Assembly (NCBI GenBank): GCA_016868915.1
Contig: VGFL01000018.1
Span: 1 to 32,743 of the forward strand
Origin: Bacteroidota bacterium
GTDB lineage: Bacteria; Bacteroidota; Bacteroidia; Flavobacteriales_D; Crocinitomicaceae
Direction: 5' to 3'
DNA length: 32,743 nucleotides
Shown: one piece after another, positions 27,559-32,743 of the stretch
Position numbering within the stretch: the stretch's first letter is position 1
How the letters are laid out: every line of letters begins with the position of its first letter
Notes under the pieces: generated by a model
What the model was told of the DNA's origin: nothing
Database searches by the model: none
The model's input: the letters and a program-made list of their open reading frames with translations, nothing else
Position numbers and translations under genes: made by a program

Positions 27559-29193
27559 ATGTTATTATCGAAGAAATATCGTTTTTTATTATCCGCATTA
27601 TCGGGGGTTCTACTGGTTGTGAGTTTCCCTTTTTCGGGAAGCGTGTCTTTTCTTTCATTTATTTCCTGGGTTCCGTTATTAGTGGTTGAAGACTCTATTT
27701 TAACGCGAAATTACAGAAGCGGGAAAGTTTTTATTCACGCATATCTTACATTTTTCATCTATAACGTTGGTACTACGTGGTGGATCTATTTTGCATCTCC
27801 GGGTGGAGCATATTTTGCATTCATTTTGAATTCACTTTTGATGGCTTTGACTTTTTATTTTTATCATTTAACGCGGAAAAAGTTTAATGCTAAATGGAGT
27901 TTGATTCTTTTAGTTGTTTTTTGGGTGGGTTTTGAATACCTTCATCACCAATGGGAATTATCTTGGCCGTGGCTTACACTTGGGAATATATTTTCAAGAA
28001 ATCCAGAGTTGGTTCAGTGGTATGAATATACTGGAGTTATGGGAGGAAGTATTTGGATTTTAGTAATTAATTATCTAGTTTATCAAGTAGTTTCAAATGG
28101 GATAAATGTTGGAAAAGTTTATTTTAAAAATCATTCAAGACAAATTTTTCTAGTTCTGATAATTGCTGTTGTTCCTGTTCTTTTTTCTTTGTTCAGATTT
28201 AGTCTATATAAAGAGAAAGTGAACCCCGTTGAAGTAGTGGTAGTGCAACCAAATATTGATCCTTATAATGAAAAATTTATGTCTAATCCAGAAAATCAGA
28301 TTAAATCAATGCTAGAAATTGCGCAAAATCATCGAACAAGTAAAACAAAGTTTGTACTTTTTCCTGAAACAGCTATTGTTAATGCTTTTGATGAAAAATA
28401 CGTGGATTCATCAAAATCAATAACATTAATTCGTGAATTTGTAAAAGTAAATTTTCCTGTTCACATTTTTATTGGGGCTTCAACCTATGCATTTTTTAAT
28501 AATAAAAACTCCATCGCTTCCCGAGAAATTCCAAATTCAAATCAATATATTGAGTTCTATAATTCATCAATTGGTATTGATTCATTGAATAGTCAAATTA
28601 TTCATAAATCAAAATTAGTTCCTGGTGTTGAAAAAATTCCCTTTTCTAAATGGCTCCCTTTTTTAGAAAAATTATCGATTGAAAATGGAGGAACTTCAGG
28701 GACTCTTGGTCAGGAGAAGACTCCTCGTATAATATCTGCAAATTCTTTGAGATATGCACCGATTGTTTGCTATGAATCGATTTACGGTGAATTTATTGCA
28801 ACCCAAGTTAAAAATGGTGCTGAATTATTGTTTATAATAACGAATGACGGATGGTGGAGAAATACTCCAGGATATCAGCAGCACAATAGTTTTGCATCAT
28901 TGAGAGCCATTGAAACAAGAAGATCGATAGCGCGATCAGCAAATACCGGAATTAGTTCATTCATCAATCAAAAAGGAGAGGTTGTTAAACAAACAAAGTG
29001 GTGGCAAGGAGATGCGCTAATTTTTGATCTGAATAAAAATAATGAACGGACAATCTACACGTTATTTGGAGATAATGTTTATCGACTTATAAGTTTTTTG
29101 GCGATTTTTCTTACAATTTTGTCACTTGTGATTTTACCGATACTCCAACTGATAAAAATAAAAAAGGGTCATCAGATTGACAACCCATCATAA
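27559..29193 (+). CDS. lnt: Apolipoprotein N-acyltransferase
   Basis: Inner-membrane enzyme that adds the third acyl chain to diacylglyceryl lipoproteins. In the 544-residue protein hydrophobic helices fill the first ~215 residues (FLLSALSGVLLVVSFPFSG, WSLILLVVFWVGFEYL and others) with the conserved ELSWPWLTLGN (133-143). The nitrilase domain follows (VVVVQPNIDPYNEKF from about 226), with E270 in FPETAI, the candidate Lys in KSKLVPGVEK (K350 or K352) and C404 in VCYES, then ITNDGWW and the final helix. It serves the window's lipoprotein and others. Its last codons (KIKKGHQIDNPS) also contain the trxA terminator on the opposite strand. Confidence 0.96.
   Translation: MLLSKKYRFLLSALSGVLLVVSFPFSGSVSFLSFISWVPLLVVEDSILTRNYRSGKVFIHAYLTFFIYNVGTTWWIYFASPGGAYFAFILNSLLMALTFYFYHLTRKKFNAKWSLILLVVFWVGFEYLHHQWELSWPWLTLGNIFSRNPELVQWYEYTGVMGGSIWILVINYLVYQVVSNGINVGKVYFKNHSRQIFLVLIIAVVPVLFSLFRFSLYKEKVNPVEVVVVQPNIDPYNEKFMSNPENQIKSMLEIAQNHRTSKTKFVLFPETAIVNAFDEKYVDSSKSITLIREFVKVNFPVHIFIGASTYAFFNNKNSIASREIPNSNQYIEFYNSSIGIDSLNSQIIHKSKLVPGVEKIPFSKWLPFLEKLSIENGGTSGTLGQEKTPRIISANSLRYAPIVCYESIYGEFIATQVKNGAELLFIITNDGWWRNTPGYQQHNSFASLRAIETRRSIARSANTGISSFINQKGEVVKQTKWWQGDALIFDLNKNNERTIYTLFGDNVYRLISFLAIFLTILSLVILPILQLIKIKKGHQIDNPS
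29152..29186 (-). terminator. Intrinsic terminator of trxA inside the lnt coding end
   Basis: On the minus strand GGGTTGTCA (29186-29178), loop ATC, TGATGACCC (29174-29166) gives a continuous 9-bp RNA stem with two G-U pairs, followed at once by TTTTTTATTTTTATC. On the plus strand the same region has two mismatches and no T run, so the signal is directional for trxA. It starts about 22 nt after the trxA stop and lies wholly within the final codons of lnt. Confidence 0.85.
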
Positions 29194-29208
29194 TTTTGTA
29201 GTAATTGT

Positions 29209-29526
29209 TTAGAATAAGGCATTCAATTTGTCGGCAAGTTGGGATTTAGACGCAGCACCGACATTTCTATCAACGACTTCTCCATTTTTAATATACAAAA
29301 TGGTAGGAATACTTCTAATTCCAAATTGTGCGGATATACCCGGATTTTCATCAACATTAACTTTACCAATAATTGCTTTGTCAGCATAATCAGTAGATAA
29401 TTCATCAACAACTGGGCCTATCATCCTACACGGGCCGCACCATTCAGCCCAAAAGTCAACCAATACGGGTTTTTCAGATTTTAGTACTAATTCTTCAAAG
29501 TTTTGATCTGTAATTTCTAAAGCCAT
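29209..29526 (-). CDS. trxA: Thioredoxin
   Basis: Cytosolic disulphide reductant for ribonucleotide reductase, peroxiredoxins and others. The 105-residue protein has the active site WCGPC (29-33), the preceding VLVDFWAEW and the cis-Pro loop RSIPTILY. There is no signal peptide, consistent with a cytosolic role. It is downstream of gltA after 79 nt but has a good promoter of its own (29564-29595). It is convergent with lnt and terminated inside that gene. Confidence 0.98.
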   Translation of the reverse strand: MALEITDQNFEELVLKSEKPVLVDFWAEWCGPCRMIGPVVDELSTDYADKAIIGKVNVDENPGISAQFGIRSIPTILYIKNGEVVDRNVGAASKSQLADKLNALF

Positions 29527-29563
29527 TTTTTATTTTTATTTAGTTTATAGTTAATTGAATAAT

Positions 29564-29595
29564 CAAAATTAGATCCAATTAAGGAAATTTGACAA
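29564..29595 (-). promoter_or_regulatory. Bacteroidota-type promoter for trxA
   Basis: Minus strand: TTG (29595-29593), 21-nt spacer, TAATTTTG (29571-29564). Start codon of trxA is 37 nt beyond the -7 box. The -33 TTG lies within the palindrome TGACAAAATGTCA. Confidence 0.6.
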
Positions 29596-29602
29596 AATGT
29601 CA
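29590..29602. promoter_or_regulatory. Perfect palindrome TGACA-AAA-TGTCA at the trxA -33 element
   Basis: Five-base arms TGACA and TGTCA around AAA, overlapping the -33 TTG of the trxA promoter and starting 3 nt after the gltA stop codon. Such a position suits a repressor operator; as an RNA hairpin it lacks a T run. The regulator is unknown. Confidence 0.4.
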
Positions 29603-29605
29603 GAA

Positions 29606-30892
29606 TTATCGTTTTTCAATATCTGTAAAGGTTCGATATGTTTCTCCTGTATATATTTGTCTTGGTCTACCGATTGGTTCTTTATTTTCAGTCATTTCTT
29701 TCCATTGAGCAATCCATCCGGGTAAACGGCCAAGGGCAAACATAACTGTGAACATTTCTGTCGGGATTCCCATAGCCTTATAGATAATTCCAGAATAAAA
29801 GTCAACATTTGGATAAAGGTTTCTTGATTTAAAATACTCATCTTCAAGTGCGACTTGTTCAAGGCGTTTTGCAATTTCCAACATCGGGTCATTTATCTTC
29901 ATTTTTGCCAATACCTCATCACATGTTTTTCGAATAATATTTGCTCTAGGGTCAAAGTTCTTGTAGACTCTGTGCCCGAATCCCATTAACCGGAATGGAT
30001 CATTTTTATCTTTCGCTTTTGTAACCCATTTATCTACATCTCCACCATCTTCGTGTATTTGTGCTAGCATTTCAATAACTTCTTGATTCGCCCCCCCATG
30101 GAGTGGTCCCCATAAGGCACAAATACCAGCTGAAACGGTTGAATATAAATTAGCTTGAGAGGACCCAACCATTCGCACCGTGGATGCTGAGCAATTTTGT
30201 TCGTGATCAGCATGAAGAATTAATAACTTATTTAACGCAGCTGAAACTACAGGATCAACTTTATAGTCCTCCGTCGGCATGGCATACATCATGTGCAAAA
30301 AGTTTGAACAATAGTCGTATTTATTTTTGGGATACATGAATGGATGACGAATAGAATTTTTGTAGGCCCATGCGGCGAGTGTAGGCATTTTTGCCAATAA
30401 ACGATGCATCGTTAGCTCTTTTTTTTCTTTACTCCTGTGCGGGTCAAGTGATTCGGGGTAGAAAGTGGATAAGGAGCAAATCATTGAGGATAATACTCCC
30501 ATAGGGTGGGCTTGAGCCGGATATGCTTCGAAGAAGCGTTTCATATCTTCATGGACAAGCGTATGTTTTTTAATACTGCTTTCAAAATTTTCAAGTTCAA
30601 TTTTTGTAGGTAGTTCTCCATGCATTAAAAGATAGGCCACTTCAAGAAATGAGGCTTTTTCAGCTAATTCTTCAATGGCGTAACCCCGGTAGTGTAAAAC
30701 TCCCTTTTCTCCATCTAAAAAAGTAATACTACTTTTGGTAGCTCCGGTATTTTTGTAGCCGGTATCAAGCGTTACATATCCTGTAATATCTCTCAATTTG
30801 CTAATATCAATCGCTTTCTCATTCTCTGTACCTGTTACCACAGGAAATTCAAATATTTTACCCTCTAACTCAATTTTCGCAATTTCACTCAT
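29606..30892 (-). CDS. gltA: Citrate synthase (type II)
   Basis: Condenses oxaloacetate and acetyl-CoA at the entry to the TCA cycle. The 428-residue protein has the large hexameric (type II) length. Catalytic residues are visible: His in HADHEQNCSASTVRM, His in GFGHRVYKNFDPRA (the signature) and Asp in YPNVDFYSGIIYKAMG. Other conserved blocks are PLHGGANQEV and GRLPGWIAQWKEM. The gene is 21 nt after the S46 peptidase gene in the same direction; a possible TAAATTTG box (30965-30958, inside the peptidase gene) lacks a spaced TTG. Confidence 0.98.
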   Translation of the reverse strand: MSEIAKIELEGKIFEFPVVTGTENEKAIDISKLRDITGYVTLDTGYKNTGATKSSITFLDGEKGVLHYRGYAIEELAEKASFLEVAYLLMHGELPTKIELENFESSIKKHTLVHEDMKRFFEAYPAQAHPMGVLSSMICSLSTFYPESLDPHRSKEKKELTMHRLLAKMPTLAAWAYKNSIRHPFMYPKNKYDYCSNFLHMMYAMPTEDYKVDPVVSAALNKLLILHADHEQNCSASTVRMVGSSQANLYSTVSAGICALWGPLHGGANQEVIEMLAQIHEDGGDVDKWVTKAKDKNDPFRLMGFGHRVYKNFDPRANIIRKTCDEVLAKMKINDPMLEIAKRLEQVALEDEYFKSRNLYPNVDFYSGIIYKAMGIPTEMFTVMFALGRLPGWIAQWKEMTENKEPIGRPRQIYTGETYRTFTDIEKR

Positions 30893-30913
30893 GATTTCCC
30901 TTTTATATCTTAA

Positions 30914-32743
30914 TTATCTAATAATCGTCATTTCGTCAACGATGTGTTTCGCTCCAGCAAATTTATCAATGATAAAAAGGACATAACGAATATCCACATT
31001 TATCGTTTTTTGAAGCCTTGTATCAAAAATGACATCTCCTGCCATGGCCTCTATATTGCCATCAAAGGCGAGTCCAATTAATTCTCCTTTTGCATTTAAC
31101 ACAGGAGACCCAGAATTACCTCCAGTTATATCGTTGTCAGTTAAAAAATTAACAGGCATATATCCTGCTTTGTCTGCATATTCACCAAAATCTTTTTTCT
31201 CGTTTAGCTCGATTAATCGTTTCGGTAAGTCGAATTCCTCGTCATTTGGTTTGTATTTATTTATGGTTCCTTGGAGAGTAGTGAAATAATTTAATTCAGC
31301 ATCATTTCTTTTATCATAAGGCAGTGGGCTAACTTTTCCGTACGTTAGTCTCATGGTACCGTTTGCATCCGGGTATTGGACTTTACTTAATTCTGATTTT
31401 CGCATTCCATCGACAAACTTTCTGTATGCAGCGGTAAATTGACTCTGTTCCTTAATTAACTCAGGAGTTTTGAAATTAAGTTGAGCAATAAGTTCTTTGG
31501 AGAGGGTAACCATTGGCTCATTTTCCAATATTTCTAAACTTGGATTTTTAATGAATTTCAAAAGGTTTTTTTTCGATGAGTAAATTGATCCATCAAAAAT
31601 GGTTTTAGTGTAGGTAGTCAAGTCCCGATTGGATGATTTGAAAACAGTTTCTAAAAAATCTGATTTAGCATAACCACCCGATTTATTGAAATACAATGAT
31701 AGGCCATCCGAGAAAATCTTTTTTTCTGTTTCAATATCTATCGAAGCGTAGAATTCTTCAATAGATTTAATCAAATCAGCTTTCATATCCTTTCTTTCAT
31801 TTTTATTGGCTTTTGAATACGCTTCAATGGCCATATTCAGCGATCGTGAAATAATCGCAAATGAGGAGGCTCTCAGAAATACTTGTAAATAATTGTCGTG
31901 ACGCGATTTTTCATTGGTAAGTTGGTAATAGTTATTTATAATCTCAATTACACCTGAATACTCGAGGTTTTCTTCTAATCCAGCCCATTTTTCAAATGAT
32001 TTTTCGTTTATCGCCTTATATTCGGCAGTCTTAAACTTCGTCAGTGCCTCAATCATCCCTTGGCGATTTTTCCAGTAGTTTGCTAAACTTGCATATTTAG
32101 ATGCGTAGTTCAGTTTGATTTTCGTATCGCCGTCCATAAATTTTTTCATAGCATCCATTGCAGTCTTAGACGCTTCCACCCATGCCGGATAGGCAAATTC
32201 TACATTTTGTTGTATTCCTCCAGAAGGCAACCAACGATTCGTGCGTCCCGGATAACCAAGAATCATGGCAAAATCATCGGGCTTTATTCCGGCGATATTC
32301 ACGGGAAGATGGTATTTAGTTAGTAAGGGGATATTTTTTTCAGAATACTCAGCCGGATTTCCATTTTCGTCAGCATAGATGCGAAACATTGAAAAATCTC
32401 CGGTATGTCTCGGCCATTCCCAATTATCTGTATCTCCGCCAAACTTACCAATACTATTTGGAGGAGTTCCAACCAAACGAACATCCTTATAGTCTTTGTA
32501 CACAAAATAATAAAATTCATTTCCTTGAAAAAAAGATTTTACTGAAACCACATATTTTCCATTTTCGCTGTTTTCTTTTTCAATAACCGCTATTTCTTCC
32601 TTTATAATTCGCTCTCGGTCGGTTTCATCTCTCGCTTCTCGTAAAAGTCTTACGATTCTATTTGTACAATCATCCATACGAACAAAAAATCGTACACTGA
32701 GTGATTTTGGTTTCATTTCCTCTGCTTTTGTTTTTGCCCACCA
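30914..32743 (-). CDS. S46 family dipeptidyl-peptidase, DPP7-like, 5' end outside window
   Basis: Secreted or periplasmic serine exopeptidase that removes dipeptides from peptide N-termini. About 609 codons are visible; the frame is open to position 32743 (WWAKTKAEEMKPK precedes the first internal ATG at 32716), so the N-terminus, signal peptide and catalytic His lie beyond the edge. The catalytic Asp is in the family block GKFGGDTDNWEWPRHTGDF, and the nucleophile Ser is in DITGGNSGSPVLN (codon 31114-31112). The residue 18 positions after that Ser, Gly in FDGNIEA, aligns with the P1-specificity position: Gly in DPP7, Arg in the acidic-specific DPP11 (R673 in P. gingivalis). This predicts DPP7-like preference for non-acidic P1 residues. 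Terminates 21 nt before gltA. Confidence 0.93.
   Translation of the reverse strand, partial: WWAKTKAEEMKPKSLSVRFFVRMDDCTNRIVRLLREARDETDRERIIKEEIAVIEKENSENGKYVVSVKSFFQGNEFYYFVYKDYKDVRLVGTPPNSIGKFGGDTDNWEWPRHTGDFSMFRIYADENGNPAEYSEKNIPLLTKYHLPVNIAGIKPDDFAMILGYPGRTNRWLPSGGIQQNVEFAYPAWVEASKTAMDAMKKFMDGDTKIKLNYASKYASLANYWKNRQGMIEALTKFKTAEYKAINEKSFEKWAGLEENLEYSGVIEIINNYYQLTNEKSRHDNYLQVFLRASSFAIISRSLNMAIEAYSKANKNERKDMKADLIKSIEEFYASIDIETEKKIFSDGLSLYFNKSGGYAKSDFLETVFKSSNRDLTTYTKTIFDGSIYSSKKNLLKFIKNPSLEILENEPMVTLSKELIAQLNFKTPELIKEQSQFTAAYRKFVDGMRKSELSKVQYPDANGTMRLTYGKVSPLPYDKRNDAELNYFTTLQGTINKYKPNDEEFDLPKRLIELNEKKDFGEYADKAGYMPVNFLTDNDITGGNSGSPVLNAKGELIGLAFDGNIEAMAGDVIFDTRLQKTINVDIRYVLFIIDKFAGAKHIVDEMTIIR

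Noticed and set aside
32716-32718. ATG at 32716 as the true start of the S46 peptidase.
   Set aside because: The frame continues upstream to the window edge with family-like sequence (WWAKTKAEE), and a start here would lack the signal peptide and catalytic His, so it is an internal Met.

Overview
The window is chromosomal core sequence from a member of the Bacteroidota, most likely of the Flavobacteriales. The evidence is low G+C content, promoters of the TTG-N(17-23)-TAnnTTTG type, start codons preceded by A/T-rich sequence rather than Shine-Dalgarno motifs, paired DUF1573 proteins, an S46 dipeptidyl-peptidase, and an unbroken rpsL-to-rplQ ribosomal gene array with no tuf. The genus cannot be fixed from what is visible. 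I see no tRNA or rRNA gene, insertion sequence, prophage, CRISPR array or defence island.

Layout. (1) Positions 1-3003, minus strand: peptide deformylase, a lipoprotein with possible TPR-like helices, two DUF1573 secreted proteins, and the first two thirds of the tRNA methylthiotransferase gene mtaB, which runs off the left edge. (2) Positions 3004-3265: the divergent control region for def and the ribosomal array. (3) Positions 3266-20478, plus strand: 31 genes in the fused str-S10-spc-alpha order: rpsL, rpsG, fusA, rpsJ, rplC, rplD, rplW, rplB, rpsS, rplV, rpsC, rplP, rpmC, rpsQ, rplN, rplX, rplE, rpsN, rpsH, rplF, rplR, rpsE, rpmD, rplO, secY, infA, rpmJ, rpsM, rpsK, rpsD, rpoA, rplQ. A strong intrinsic terminator closes the array. 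(4) Positions 20582-23981, plus: carA, eno, a NUDIX hydrolase and 5-formyl-THF cyclo-ligase. (5) Positions 24051-27347: a small secreted protein of unknown function (minus), then rnhB and a large membrane-anchored protein of unknown function (plus). (6) Positions 27559-29193: lnt (plus). (7) Positions 29209-32743, minus: an S46 peptidase (its 5' part lies outside the window), citrate synthase and thioredoxin.

The array makes most small-subunit and large-subunit ribosomal proteins together with EF-G, IF-1, the SecY translocon pore and the RNA polymerase alpha subunit, so translation, export and transcription capacity can be co-regulated. Flanking genes serve protein maturation (def), tRNA modification (mtaB), pyrimidine/arginine, folate and central carbon metabolism, DNA maintenance (rnhB), lipoprotein maturation (lnt) and redox balance (trxA).

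No wholly new multi-gene system is apparent. The observations most worth follow-up are: a structured hairpin in the only sizeable gap of the alpha region, just upstream of rpsD (candidate S4 autoregulatory leader); a long acidic, internally duplicated C-terminal tail on ribosomal protein L17; a trxA terminator written inside the 3' coding end of the opposing lnt gene; and an mtaB promoter placed so close to its start codon that the mRNA should be leaderless. No gene-free stretch exceeds 300 bases; the largest are 3004-3265 and 27348-27558.
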